From NCBI GenBank assembly GCA_027422505.1, contig JAPQWV010001341.1, positions 1 through 64,000 on the forward strand: DNA of 64,000 nt. The letters are read 5' to 3'. The notes below the pieces were generated by a model that was not told the DNA's origin, ran no database searches, and saw nothing but the letters and a program-made list of their open reading frames with translations. The translations under genes were made by a program, and so were the position numbers. Origin of the DNA: Craterostigma plantagineum (lineage: Eukaryota > Streptophyta > Magnoliopsida > Lamiales > Linderniaceae). This document shows, one piece after another, positions 11,405 to 24,923 of this stretch; the stretch's first letter is position 1, and each line of letters starts with the position of its first letter.

Positions 11405-14400
11405 ATTACCCGAAGCCATCCATCGGGTCCCATTGTTGATGCAGACCCAGATTTTGAGCGTAAGTTGCGAAGGCAACTCAGTACGACACCGAAGGAGCGA
11501 CAACTAGCTCTCAGGAACCGTTAGTTAACTACTTAGAGGACAGCTCTCAGGAATCGACCCAAAACTCTCGAGTAGAGGCATTCCTAGATAGCCCAGATAC
11601 AGAAGTAGAGATGGCAGACCGTAGAGTGCTTGTTCATAACGTTCCAGGTGAGGAGCAGTCATTACAAGATCTGCTCAAGAATGCCACACTAGGCGGCACA
11701 GAATCAGCGATCATCCGCCGAATGAGAACAACAATTTTGAGCTGAAGCATTCTTGGCTTCAGATGATTTCCCAGACGGCCCAGTTTGAGGAAAATCCAGA
11801 CGACGACCCTTACTCGCACCTGAAGGCCTTCATGATGGTGACCGACACCATTAAGATCGATGGGGTCACGGGCAATGCGATCAAACTGATGTTATTCCCA
11901 TTCTCCCTGAAGTTTAGAGCCAAGGATTGGCTTGAGATGTTGCCGCCCCGATCGATCACTACGTGGGAGGTGATGTGAGCCGCATTCATCGGCCACTACT
12001 TTCCGTTGTCGAAAGTGCTAAGACTGAAATGGAAATATTACTTCTTCACCAGAAGGACTCAAAAAATCTCTGCGAGGTGTGGGAGTGATACAAGGTGCTA
12101 CTGAAGAAGTGCCCACAACACAGGATGTCAAAGGTAGCCCAGACTAATCGATTCCATGAGGGGCTCAATGATCAGACTGTTCATATGTTAGACAGAGCCG
12201 CAGGATGAGGGCTCGTGAAGCTCAGTGCGAACGATGCTTGGAACCTGATCGAGAACTATTTAAAATAGTTTCATGAGGGGCAATACGAGGACGAAGACGC
12301 CAGGCGTATTCGTAGTAAGCGTGGAGACGGCCACGAATGTCATATTTGAGGCGCTCCAGCAACAAATCGCGGCGACGAGCTCTCAGTTGCAGACATTGAT
12401 TGACGCATTACTTCCAAAATCTGGGCAGACACAGCCCGTGAACGCCTTGACGACCACCGCACCAACGCAGCATACGCCGTACATACCGCTGTGCAGGATT
12501 TGTGATGCAGTCCATGAGATGTCCGAATGCCAACTTGGGCAACCCCTAGAGCATGTAGATTACATGGGCAATTACCAAGGCGCCCAATGGAGTTACCAAC
12601 CTCGAGCGCATCCCAACTTGGCGTACATGAATCAGAACCACTAGGGGCAAGGACCCCCAGGATTTCAACCTAGACCGTCCGGTTCTAAAAGCGAGGCGCT
12701 ACGATAGTATCAGAATGCACTCGCAGGGACAGGATCTGACGACTGAGGGAGATAAAGGACATAATGAAGATGCTCCTCACGAACTTCAACAATACCACTT
12801 AGGCTCACGAGAGCCGAATGACGAAGATGGAGTATACGGAGCCAAAAACGTACACGCCCAGAACACTGATGCCTCTATTAAGAAGCTGGAGCAACAAGTG
12901 GGCCAAATGGCGAAGCAGCTGGCGGGGCAATCTCAAGGATCGCTCTCAAGCTACACCGAGTCAAATCCTAAGGAGTATTGCAAGGTGGTGACCTTGAGCA
13001 ATGGGAGAGAGTTGCAGGGGGTACCCTCCAAAGAGAAGGCAAAGGAGAACGCCAACTTCGAGAGCCATGAGGAGCCTGAAGTGGAGGAAATCAGAGGGGA
13101 CGATGTCGAGAAGGCCGAAGCTGAGAAGGAGAAGGTCGAGCCCAAAACGGAAAAGGCAAAGGAGATCCAGCGGCCACAAGTGAAACCATACCAGCCAAAG
13201 GTCCCTTACCAGGTTCAATTGAAGAAAGACAAGGATGAGGTGCAGTTCGGTAAATTTATGAGGATGTGAAAGGAATTACATATTAACTTATCGTTTGTTG
13301 AAGCTATTACGTAGATGCCAGCTTTGCAAAGTTCTTGAAGGACCCGCTGACGAACAGAAGGAAGCTCGAACACGTTTCCACAGTATGCCTAAGAGGAGAG
13401 TGCTCGGCGATACTCCAAAGCAAGCTGCCAAATAAGCTTAAGGACCCAAAGAGTTTTACTATCCCCTGTCTTATAGGAGATTTAATAGTTGAGCGCGCTT
13501 TAGCTGATCTAGGTAGCATTAATTTAATGCCATATTCCATATTTTAAGCGCTTAGGATTAGGTGAACCACTACCCACTAGCATGAGCTTGCAGTTAGCTG
13601 ATAGATCTTTAAAGTATCCTCGATGTGTTATCGAGTATGTTCTAGCTAAAGTAGATAAGTTCGTGATTCCTGCTGATTTCGTTATTTTAGACATGGAGGA
13701 AGATGATAATGTCCCCCTGAGTTTAGGTAGACCGTTCTTAGCCACACGAGAGACCATGATAGATGTTAGAAGTGGAACATGAACTTTGACAGTAGGGTGA
13801 AAATGTCACGTTTAGCATGGCTGATTCGATGAAAAAAAGTAACGAGCATGAGGATAAATGTTATTACTAGACACTTTTAAGCATGATTTTCTCTTTTCTT
13901 TGCAAGGTCTATCACAGATTTTGAGCGAGGAGGATAGCAGAATGATTATGGCGATCGACGAGTGTGAGGAGGAGGTCGGCGAGCCCATAATAGCCGTCGA
14001 CAAAAGCAGTGAAGAGCAAAAGGAAGAGAATTCAATCGAAGAGCCGTCAGTCCTAGAGTTGAAGCCGCTGCTCGACCACCTCGAGTACGCATTTTTTGGC
14101 AGCAACAGAGGGCTATCAGTCATCATTTCATCAAGCCTCGACGGCGATCAGAAGAGCCAGCTCTTGGACGATTGAGGGCGCACAAGAAGGCCTTAGCATG
14201 GAAGATATCCGACATCAGAGGCATTAACCCGAGCTACTGTACGCACAAGATCCTCATGGAAGACGACTTCAAGTCAGTCGCTCAACGTCAAAGGCGACTC
14301 AATCCCAACATGAAGGACGTCGTCAAGAAGGAGGTCAGCCCGGTCCAAGTGGTCCCAAAGAAGGGAGGCATGACGGTCGTCACCAATGACAAGAACGAAT

Positions 14401-14753
14401 TGATTCCGACAAGGATCGTGACTGGGTGGCGTGATCGACTATAGGAAGTTGAACGACGCCGTGCGAAAGGATCATTTCCTTTACCTTTTATTGACCAAAT
14501 TTTAGAAAAATTATCCGGTCACTCATTTTATTGTTTTCTTGATGGCTTGTCAGAATACCTGCAGATTTCTATAGCGCCAGAGGACGAGGAGAAGACCACC
14601 TTCACTTGCCCGTTCGGGACGTGCGAGTACCGAAGGATGCCATTCGGTCTTTGCAATGCCCCAGCCACCTTCCAGCGATGCATGATGGCCATATTCGACT
14701 AACTAGTAGGTGAGATAGTGGAAGTATTTACGGATGATTTTTCTGTTTTGATT
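11405..14753 (+). pseudogene. Athila A gag, protease and first half of RT
   Basis: The gag start is ATT at 11405 where Athila C has ATG. Gag blocks include LKFRAKDWLEMLPPRSITTW (about 11910-11969), an acidic/lysine-rich linker, and a protease region (IPCLIGDL near 13463) that lost one residue of the DLGA-SIN motif. RT motifs [13 protein letters not shown] and [11 protein letters not shown] are visible, and the active site reads FTDD where Athila C has FMDD. Numerous stops and frame changes. Cut by Athila B at 14753, just after the RT active site. Confidence 0.88.
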
Positions 14754-16237
14754 TGATAAACGAAATTTTTATCAATTTTATACCCCATAAAAGCGCATTA
14801 CCGGTGGTGATTTATCTGAATTTCATGAAATATCGTACATTTATGTTTATATTTTATTTTCAACAGATTTTGGGAAGAACAACTACAACCCGGAACATCC
14901 GGGCTTGAATTTGAGCAACCGTCGAATCAAATATCGGCCCAAAAATAATTGGGCCGAAGAGTAAAATTCAGCCCATCTGTTCCAGCCCAAGAAAGGCCCA
15001 AGCCCGAGTGATGATTAAAAAAAATAATATTTAAATAAAAAGGAAAGCATACACCCACATGATCGATCAAAGCACACGAGAGAAGAAAAATAAGGAAAAA
15101 GACACAAGGAGATCTACGATGGAGACTTGCAAGAAAAAAAAAGAATCGCCTCACACGGCTCAAGAAAGAAAATCACAACCATATCAAACGCATGTTGGAG
15201 CAGCTATGAAGATTTCAACTCTCATATCATCTATAAATAGAGGAAGCAGGAGAGTAGAGACGACACACACGAAAGAGGGGGATCGACCTATCAGTTGTGT
15301 GCATTCCTTTGCCAGGCCGAGCGCAACAGCGGGAGCAGCGGGCTGCGGCTGCGACTGTGATCGGGTGCGAGTGAGCAACAACCACGAGTCCGGTGCACGG
15401 AGACTGACGAAGGGCTGATCTGAGCCGGGAGCACGGGCCGGGACTGCAGCTGAGATTGATAGACGGACGTAGCGAGCTAACTCGTGGGCAGCTGTGTTTG
15501 TGACGGGCTGCGGGCGTAGGAGGAGAAGTTAACGGAGAAGGCCTCGTAAGAAAAGGAAAAGCTGAGACGCCCACCACCTGCTCGACAAAAGTCCTCACCG
15601 AAGGTCGAACCGCTGAGCCTAAATTCAGGGAAGAAACACGTGTTTTCTTTGTTATTTACGCTCCTCGTTACGTTAGTATTTCATATGAGTGGCTAAATTC
15701 TTAGTATTTGAGATTAGATGAACCCCAGCGAGATCGTACGTGTGTTGAACGTATTATAAATATGCTTTTTATTATGACTCGTTTACGATATATGCTATTA
15801 TTTTGATTATGTCTATGTGGTCGAAATAATTTTTGGGAAATCGATCGCTACGCTCGAGAGAGGGGCGACGATTAGACCACTCGTAAACGAGCGGAATAAA
15901 CTCATCTCTAGAGATAGGTTGAACTACCCCGCCGGATTAGAGTCAAATCCAATAGCGGGTTTCATCGTTATTTATTGCGGTCTGCGATTTAGTAGTTAGG
16001 GAAGTTTGCCCAGCTATTTAAAACGTAGATTAGTTGTTGCGAGTCAAAGCGAGTAAGTGCAGTTTCGTCCAGTCGTAGAAATTCGTATACATATCATAGG
16101 AATCCTCACGGTCTAATAATTAGCTAAATATATTATTTATTTGTCGTTCGGTCGAGCTAGGGGGATTCGAAGTCTCAAATACGTTTTCGTTCATAAGGTC
16201 GCCGTTTTATATTTTTATTAAACTGTTTATTTTAAGT
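14754..16237 (+). repeat. Athila B 5' LTR, first part
   Basis: Matches 33783-35247 closely. Starts TGATAAACG. A TATA box (TATAAATA) is at 15232-15239. It is interrupted at the duplication TAAGT (16233-16237). It lacks the CACGGCCGTG hairpin array found in Athila A and C. Confidence 0.9.
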
Positions 16238-17960
16238 TGTTGACCTTTTTGGTCCATGTGTGTTAGAGAGGTTTGATGGACAATGTAATTGTAATAACGT
16301 TAGGTGTATAAATTAAGCGATTCGATCTGTGATCAGTATAATGTCTAAGTATATGAAAATATTCACACATGCATTAATTATGAGCTGTAGATTTATTAAA
16401 GTGTTGAATATTTGATTCGCATATGATTTGGTGATTAGTTGTTGAGACTAGGTGATCGCATGTTATAGACAGCCCATGTGATAGGATATATCGTTCTGAG
16501 ATATATATGGAAATAATGCATGAAATATCCCACTGAGTCATAAAAGGAAAATATGTTGTTTATATATGGAAAGTGATATATCTGTTGAAAATCAGTTATT
16601 CCTGGACAAAAATCACATGGACGACTCTTGCATGCTTTCCACTGAATTTAATGTGCCATGTTGAATTAATATCTTTCCTTATGCTGATTGGGATATTATA
16701 TTTACGAAAAATTTGATTTGATTGACTTTGTGGATAAGGTGCTATTATATGGTATGTGCTATAAACGGATGTGATCTCTGAAATAAGGAAAGTTCTGCCA
16801 TGATTGATAAATCGAATGAAGTATGCTCTGATCGTATTTGTGTGCTGAACATGGTAAATATATTGATCTGTACATGGAAAATGTGCTGGTATGATGCTAT
16901 TTTGTGTGCTATAATTGGAAAGTTGATCTGGATTGATTTACACTAGAAACAGATAGCAGGGAATCACTTATGGAAAGTCCTGACATGGTAAATATATGCG
17001 AAGTGATTGAATATGCATGAGAACGAAATTGAGTCTTTATGTGGAATATATTCATGCTTAAATGAGCTCTTATATAGAAAATAATCATGCTTTAATGTGC
17101 TATATGACCGTTGTGATGATTTATTAAGAGCATGATTATATGGTATGACTGACTCGAAAATTTGCATGGAAACTATGCTTGATTTGGTGATCATTATATG
17201 ATATGATTTTCCATGTGAAGTGTTGATTGAAAAGGATTATATATGAGCCACACTTCAGATTTTCGAGAGAACCTAGAATTTGCGAATATAAGCCCACGAG
17301 AGATCTTTGAGCAGAAACTGATAAAGAGATTCCTGAGTTCCCATTTGCGATAGCTTTCTGCCTTACTGAGTGTTAACTTGCGTATCCATCACGGAGCGAG
17401 TGATTAATCAGATATTCCATCATCCCCTGCCATATATTCTGTCTTCGGACGTGTTGTCTTCGGACGTGAGCAATACCAAGGAGGCAAGGTCGACGTTTAC
17501 GCACACGTGAAGGGAAGGACAAGTCCAAGGGTCCTTCGGTAGCGAGCTGTGTCTGTCGGGATCAAGGAGATTCCGAGGAACGAAACTCGGCGCGTGGTAA
17601 CCTAGTAGTGTCTAGTGTTCGACTTGTTCGGTTGTGTATTGAGATAACCAATCAGTTTTGTATCCAGCTACGGTGCATTACAGTGATTGGTTAAACTCTT
17701 GGAAGCAAATCCCAAGGAGAGGAGTAAACCCCAGTTGGGGATATAACCTCTATAAAAATCCTGTCTCGCATTTACTTTTCAGTTATTTCGTTATCGCTGT
17801 GAGACAGACCCGAAACACATCCGACGGTACTAGGATATAACAGGCATACGCGTCACAATATCATTAGGCATATCTAAGTCACCACACTAAGGATTTGTGA
17901 AAAAATTTTATAAGCCTAATTCACCCCCCCTCCCCCCTCTTAGGCACATTTATATCTTCA
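16238..17960 (+). repeat. Sirevirus 5' LTR
   Basis: 1723 bp. A TATA-like CTATAAAAAT is near 17750. A 13-bp direct duplication (GTCTTCGGACGTG) lies at about 17441-17468. It ends in a pyrimidine-rich stretch then CTTCA. It differs from the 3' copy mainly by G/A and C/T changes and small indels. Confidence 0.92.
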
Positions 17961-17962
17961 TT

Positions 17963-17975
17963 TGGTATCAGAGCC
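17963..17975 (+). other. Sirevirus primer-binding site (tRNA-Met)
   Basis: TGGTATCAGAGCC two bases past the LTR. Confidence 0.92.
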
Positions 17976-18020
17976 AGGTTACTCAAACGACGGGCCTAAC
18001 AAGCCTGAGTTAAAGATCTA

Positions 18021-19376
18021 ATGGCTTCCTCGAGTTTTGATGTTTTTGCAGAGGGACAATCCCATTCTAGGCCACCACTCTTCGATGGAACAAACTATGC
18101 TATATGGAAAAATCGTATGAAGGAATTCTTGCTTGCTACTGACTATGACCTGTGGGATATCATCACGACTGGACCTTACAATCCCAAGAAGGCGGATGGA
18201 ACTCCAAAGAAAGGTTCCGAGTACGATGCAACAGACAAGCGAGGAATATCCTTGAATGCCAAAGCTAAGAACATGATCGCCTGCGCGCTTACAAGAGAAG
18301 AATACAATCGTGTGAGTTCATGCGAATCTGCCAAGGATATGTGGGACATGCTTCAAGTCACACATGAGGGAACCACTCGAGTTGTACAAGAAAGAATAGC
18401 CCTCTTAACTCACCAATACGAGCTGTTCAAAATGGAGGACAACGAGACCATAAGCCATATGTACGCGAGATTCATGAACATCATCAATCAAATGTTCTCG
18501 TTGGGAAAGAAAATACCGGACGGTGAGAAAGTGCGGAAAATACTGAGATCTCTTCCAAGAGAATGGAATCCCAAAGTAACTGCCATCTACGAAGCAAAGG
18601 ACTTGGACGAACTTTCCGTGTCAGAACTAATCGGATCTCTTACCACCTACGAGATGACTCAGATCTCCATCAAAGAGAAACCAACCGTCCGAAATCAACC
18701 AAACATTGCCTCTAACACCGAACAAGAAAACGTTTCAGAAGGTGAAGAAGAAACTGAGGAGGAACTAATGGAGCAGATTGCCATGCTGACAAGAAGGTTT
18801 GAAAAGTTTCGGATGAGAAGAAAGTTCAAGGGAAACTCCAAGTTCCAACCTAGGAACAAGGGACTATCGTCATCCGGGAACAACGTGCAAAAATATTTCA
18901 AGTGCAACAAGCCAGGCCACTTCGCCTCAAACTGCCCGATGGAAAATGGTGACAAAAAGGTAAAGAAGCAGAAAGCAATGGTTACTAACTGGGAAGAGGT
19001 CGAAAGCGAAGAAGAGGAAGATCTCGCCTACATGGCCAATGATGATGATCAGGTATCTTCTTCATCCACTATTAAGAAAATTCTCTTTCTAAATGAATTA
19101 TATGCTAGGCAAGATGAATCTCATGATAACGCTTCCTCAGTTCCCGAAGTAGATGAAAAGGAAGAGATGTTTGAAATTATTCAAAACGCAGAAAGAAAGA
19201 TTAAGTCGCTCAACTCACAAGTAAAGAGTCTGATTAGGCAACGAGATGACGTAGCTAGAGAGAAGCATCAAACAGATCTAGAAAATGAGCGTCTGAAAGC
19301 CGAGTTAGAAATTCTTAAGGAAGAGAAAGTCTTGTGTAATTGCGAAAAGCTTAGGAAGCAAGAAAATATATCTTGA
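18021..19376 (+). CDS. Sirevirus gag (capsid/nucleocapsid)
   Basis: 451 codons from an ATG 46 bases past the primer site. It begins MASSSFDVFAEGQSHSRPP with the UBN2-type capsid region (WKNRMKEFL, DMWDMLQVTHEGT) at about residues 30-220, an acidic linker, then a zinc knuckle at 292-305. The knuckle reads YFKCNKPGHFASNC: its first cysteine is tyrosine, so zinc binding is probably impaired. The last 80 residues form a coiled coil, a Sirevirus trait. The TGA at 19374 is in frame with the protease region that follows, so gag and pol were probably one frame and this stop a mutation (CGA to TGA would fit). Confidence 0.85.
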   Translation: MASSSFDVFAEGQSHSRPPLFDGTNYAIWKNRMKEFLLATDYDLWDIITTGPYNPKKADGTPKKGSEYDATDKRGISLNAKAKNMIACALTREEYNRVSSCESAKDMWDMLQVTHEGTTRVVQERIALLTHQYELFKMEDNETISHMYARFMNIINQMFSLGKKIPDGEKVRKILRSLPREWNPKVTAIYEAKDLDELSVSELIGSLTTYEMTQISIKEKPTVRNQPNIASNTEQENVSEGEEETEEELMEQIAMLTRRFEKFRMRRKFKGNSKFQPRNKGLSSSGNNVQKYFKCNKPGHFASNCPMENGDKKVKKQKAMVTNWEEVESEEEEDLAYMANDDDQVSSSSTIKKILFLNELYARQDESHDNASSVPEVDEKEEMFEIIQNAERKIKSLNSQVKSLIRQRDDVAREKHQTDLENERLKAELEILKEEKVLCNCEKLRKQENIS

Positions 19377-22300
19377 GACATGTCTGTTCTTAAGGATTTC
19401 TTAGAAGAAAAATCTCGTACAAATGATAAACTTCTTGTAGGACAACAAAATCTCAACATGATACTCAGTCTTCCTAGACATGTTGGAAAAACAGGGATAG
19501 GATATTCCGCAACACCTAAGCATGCTGCGCCTTCACAAGATATTAGAAAGCCTAAATGTTTTTCATGCGGCCGTCACGGTCATTATGCTAACAACTATTT
19601 CTTGAAGAAAGCTGATAAAACTAGATATATCTGGAGGCCAAAGCAGATTCCTAAGAATCAAAGTTCTAACACTGGCGTGCCTGTGTTTGTGAGATCACAG
19701 TCTGTGACGGATGATATATCGTTTGCTAACAGGAGTTATTTTGTCACTAACCCTTTAGGACCCAATCAAATTTGGGCACCTCATAAAAGATCTGATTCAT
19801 GCAGGTACAAAGAAGAAAATCCAGCAAGAAAAACAAGTGGTACCTCGACAGTGGGTGTTCCCACCATATGACAGGTGATATCAGTAAGTTTGTGTCGGTG
19901 AAAGCATATGACGGAGGATATGTCTCCTATGCCGACAACACAAAAGCTAAAATTATTGGAGTTGGAACTGTTGGTAACACTTTACATACTACTATAGATG
20001 ACGTATGGTTGGTTAAGAATCTAGAACATAACCTCATTAGCATTAGTCAATTATGCGATAAGGGTCATAAAATTACTTTTGAAAATGATAAGTGTGTAGT
20101 TAGAAATGGTGACAAAGTTCTATTCAGTGCATCTAGGGATAGAAGTATCTATTGCATAACTCTTGATGATATCACTGACCAGAATGTTAAGTGTTTAGCA
20201 GTTACACAGGATAACAGCTAGTTATGGCACAGACGCCTAGGACACGCCAATATGGAATTACTGTCTCATATCACAAGCAATGCACTGGTACGATGTGTTC
20301 CTGACATAAAGTTTGTCAAGGACAAAACAAGCAAGGCGTGCCAAATGGGCAAGCAGACCAAGACATCGTTCAAAGCAAAGAATGTGATATCTACATCCAG
20401 ACCTCTGGAATTACTACACCTCGACATTTTTGGTCATGTTCAAACGATGTCTCTGCAAGGTAAAAGATATGCCTTCGTCATTGTTGATGATTATTCCAGG
20501 TACACTTGGGTGATATTCCTTGCACATAAGAATGAGGCACTAGATAACTTTGCATCACTGGTGAAAAGACTAGAAAATGAAAAAAGAAATGAATCAGTGT
20601 AGGATATGTAGTGATAACGGACTGGAATTTGATAGTAAGTCATTTGCATCATTCTGTGATCAGTACGGTTATAGTCATAACTTCTCTGCCCCTATAACTC
20701 CCCAACAGAATGTCGTAGTTGAACGTAAAAATAGGGTATTACAAGAAATGGCTAGATCTATGTTACATGAGTATGATATTCCTAAACAGTTCTGGGCGGA
20801 AGCTGTCAGTACAGCCTGTTATGTGTCTAACCGTGTCTTCCTTAGGCCGATATTAAAGAAAACTTCTTATGAAATCTGGCATGGTAGAACTCCAAATATA
20901 AGTTACTTTTGTGTGTTTGGATGCAAATGTTTTATCTTGAACGATAGAGATAAGAGAGGAAAATTTGACTCTAAGGTTGATGAAGGGATATTCCTTGGTT
21001 ACAGTCTTCACTCTAAGGCATATCGTGTTTATAATAAGAGGAAGCTGACTGTTCAGGAATCCATACATGTTACCTTTGATGAGATACCTAACACAGATGC
21101 TACTGATGAGGAAGGTATAGATTTGCCCTGTGCAGAATTACAGGTTACTGAAGACGGTAAGGACGATATTCCAGAAGACGAAAATGTAGAGACACTGGAA
21201 CCGAAAGCTGATGAGCTACAACCTAGAAAACGGAAACATGCTTCCAGTCATCCAACAGATCAAGTGATAGGAAATATCAGATCTGGAATCAAAACTCGAG
21301 CAACTGTACGAAATCAAGATACGGAGGAATCTCATGATGTATTACTTTCAATGATGGAACCAAAGACAGTCCATGAAGCTTTGGATGATATATCCTGGGT
21401 CTCTGCCATGGAAGATGAGTTTGCTCAGTTCGAAAAGAGCCAAGTGTGGACACTCGTAGAGAGACCGGATGAAAAATCCATCATAGGAACCAAATGGGTC
21501 TTCCGCAACAAACTCGACGAACATGGTAATGTCACAAGAAACAAAGCGAGGTTAGTTGCAAAAGGTTATTCCCAGGAGGAAGGTATTGATTTCGATGAAA
21601 CTTTTGCTCCGGTAGCTAGATTAGAGTCTATACGTGTCTTACTTGCATATGCATGCTTTAAACGTTTTAAACATTTTCAAATGGACGTAAAAAGTGCATT
21701 TTTAAATGGCTTTATAAGTGAGGAGGTTTATGTAGAACAACAACCGGGCTTTGCTAGGGAAGATTTTCCAAATCATGTTTTCAAGTTAAATAAAGCATTG
21801 TATGGCTTAAAGCAAGCACCTAGGGCATGGTATGAAAGGCTAAGTAAGTTCTTGACTGACATAGGATTTTCGACTGGAACTATTGATAACACGCTGTTTA
21901 TTAAGTATGAAGGTGATCGCATGATACTGGTCCAAATATACGTTGATGATATCATATTTGGTAGTACTAATATCCTTCTTTGCGAGGAATTCTCTAAGTC
22001 TATGTAGAAGGAATTTGAGATGAGTTTAATGGGTGAGCTGAACTACTTCCTTGGGTTGCAAAGAAAGCAACTTGACGATGGAACTTTCGTATCCCAGACG
22101 AAGTACAGCAAGGAACTACTGATAAAATTCGGGATGAACGATTCCAAAGCGATTTCCACTCCCATGCATCAGACCACCCAAATAGACAGTGACGAATCAG
22201 GTACACTAGTTGATCAAACAGAATATCGAGGTATGATCGGAAGCCTTCTTTACTTAACTGCTAGTCGCCCTGATATTATGTTTGTTGTTGGTATGTGTTC

Positions 22301-22901
22301 GAGATATCAGTCTGACCCTAGGGAATCTCACTTAACAGCAGTTAAGCGTATACTTAGATATATCAAGGGTACTGTAAATTTTGGTCTGTGGTACTCTCAT
22401 ACGGATGAATTCCCATTAATGGGATATTCCGATGCCGACTATGCCGGCTGTAGGGAAGATAGGAAAAGTACTAGTGGAACTTGCCAATTACTTGGAAATT
22501 CCCTAGTAACTTGGTCTAGTAGAAAGCAAAATGCTGTTGCCCTCTCCACAACCGAAGCTGAATATATGGCCTTAGGAAATTGTTGTCAACAAGTTCTTTG
22601 GATGAAATAAACCCTTAGTGATTTTGCATTAGGTTATGACAAAATTCCTATTATGTGTGATAGCATCAGCGCCATTAGTATTACTAAGAATCCCGTGCAT
22701 CACTCTCGTACTAAGCATATTGAGGTTAAACATCATTTTATATGAGACCATGTTCAGAAGGGAAATATCAGTGTGGAATTCGTAGGAACAAATGATCAGC
22801 TTGCTGATATCTTCACAAAGCCCCTAATTGAGGCAAGATTTTGCGACATCCGTGATCGATTGGGAATCATCGAGCTAAATAAGGTTAGTAAATCTGCCTA
22901 A
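19377..22901 (+). pseudogene. Sirevirus pol: protease, integrase, RT, RNase H
   Basis: Second knuckle CFSCGRHGHYANNY (final Cys to Tyr) at about 19558. After a frameshift near 19800 comes the protease WYLDSGCSHHMTG. Integrase follows: LWHRRLGHAN, CQMGKQTK, LHLDIFG, then SDNGLEFDS and VVVERKN after a second frameshift near 20580. RT has [24 protein letters not shown] and YVDD (about 21942). RNase H ends with the family's DIFTKP. In-frame stops at 20219 (TAG), 22005 (TAG), 22608 (TAA) and 22743 (TGA) all sit where one C-to-T or G-to-A change explains them. The natural stop is at 22899. Confidence 0.92.
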
Positions 22902-24907
22902 TTCTGCCGTTTACTCTAGGATATACTATATTAGGTAGAAATTCGTAGTTATCTTAATCTAGAATATTCTTTCAGCCCTAGAGTATTTTCGAATCTTATA
23001 GTCCTTATCCTTACGTGCGACTTTGGTATTTTAGGAAAAGATTCATAGTGAATTCCAACATAAGATCGCTCCTTTAGTCACCAATACTATTTTAGGAATC
23101 TTAAATCTCCAAATTTTTCCTTAGAATGTGGCTTCGATATTTTAGGAAGAAATTCGTAGATATCATTCCTGCCCTTCAGTTATTTTAGGAATCCCCGATA
23201 ATAAAAAAAAAATCCTTCCCACTCAGCTCAGTCAAATCATTTCCATAATTATGAGATCCCGTCAAATCAGTCTGATTTTTATGACAATCCTTAGTACTGG
23301 GATTATGTTATGTTAGAAAGAAATTCCCAATAATTCTATTCTGAGATACTCCTTTCAGCCCCCTAGATCACTTTCGGAATTTCAGATCTTATCCTTAAGT
23401 ATGATCGCGTTGTTTTAGGAACAAATTCATAGTTACCCATTTCTGAGATCATCCCTTTGCTATCTAGATTATTTTAGGAATTCCGATCATTTAGATCTTA
23501 TCTAAAAGTGTGATTATATTAGGTTGAAATTCGTAATTATTCTACCTTGAGATCTCTTTTCGGCCGATAAGTTATTTCAGGAAATTCGGATATTCAAAAT
23601 ATCTCTTATTCAGCCTTTGATAATATTTTCCTTATTTAAAATGAGATCACATCAGATAAGTCTGCAATCTCTGACCGGCGGTTCACCTTGTTTTGAAATA
23701 CAAATTCGGTTTGGAAACCAAATCTTCTTAATTCTATTTAAGTCGAGCTTATCCTATCTCATTTTATCTCTTGGATAGTTGCCCATTTTTAAATGAGATC
23801 ACTCGATACTTCTTCCTTTCTTACCTCAGAATTCGAACCTCACAGTTCTCTTCTTGAAAATCATCTAAGTTATACTCCAGCTTTTAAGAGTTCCGATAAG
23901 ATAACAGGGAGCTGAACAAATCTGTGATATCTGCCAGATCTAATAGTGATTCCAGCCTTGAGAACGTTTTCTGATAAGTTATTCCTTCGTCTTCTAGTTA
24001 TATTGCGCCACGTTTTCAGCCTTAAAACCTTATTATATCCCTTTCTGATGCTGAAGGGGGAGAAGTCTGAGCAATTAATGATATAAGGGGTCTAAGAACT
24101 GTCTTTGATATTCGAAATGATTTGTGTGCGATATTCCTTTATGCGCCTACGATATATCTGCTGACTGAATTTGCATGTAAATATCTGCGCATATGCAAGG
24201 GGAACTTCACTGTGCGTGCATTCTGACTTTTGCCTATATGATATCTACCTATGCTCTATGTGAAACTTTGAATTTACGCTCTGGACTTTTGGAATAACCT
24301 CATTTAGATACGGGGAGCAAACTAATGTAGCTTGGTAAAATTTCTGAACTTCACTAATATGTTTGATCTGATGCTTTTACATGGAATATCTGCATAAATG
24401 ATATGGAATATGTGCACTCACAAATGGAATAGCTGCATTTTTGATATATCAGTGATGCTTTTATGCTGCGATGCGTGAGCTTATGCTCTGAAACAGTGAT
24501 ACTCTGATACTTATCTGCGCTAATTAACGTGTGTGAGATTTGTTGATAAGTGCTAAGTGTCTGCTGCGATGATTATCTGATTGCTTGAATCATGCTTAGA
24601 AGATGCGCACTTAGGCAGTGGGAGCACACTCACGGGTAAATTTCAAAATTTTGAACTCATGATATAACTTTGAAAATGACATGATATATCCGCACTTAGA
24701 CAGTGGGAGAAAAATTCATTCATGATATATCTTTGCATGTCATATACATAAATGCACTTAGGCAGGGGGAGCAAATATGTATCATATGTGATTAGGGAAT
24801 ATCATATGCTCTGCTCTGTGATTATGGAACACTTAGACATATGCGCTAGGACTTGCATTATCGAATATGCTTACATGTTTTCATGCTGCATCAATTATAT
24901 GTCATCA
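22902..24907 (+). other. Sirevirus 3' noncoding region with degenerate repeats
   Basis: No coding. From about 22911 to 23600 a loose unit of roughly 130 bp recurs, marked by ATTTTAGGAA and AAATTCGTAG. From 24050 on, polypurine-like motifs recur (GAAGGGGGAGAAG near 24053, then CACTTAGGCAGTGGGAG-type units near 24600, 24690 and 24755). Such a region before the 3' LTR is usual for Sireviruses. Confidence 0.7.
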
Positions 24908-24908
24908 T

Positions 24909-24923
24909 CAAAAAGGGGGAGAA
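24909..24923 (+). other. Sirevirus 3' polypurine tract
   Basis: CAAAAAGGGGGAGAA-type purine run ending directly at the 3' LTR start (24924). Primes plus-strand DNA synthesis in this family. Confidence 0.85.

Noticed and set aside
15059..15598. Open frames on both strands in the Athila B LTRs (also 34081-34619)
   Set aside because: Repeated in both LTRs, non-matching to any family, and span the TATA and leader region.
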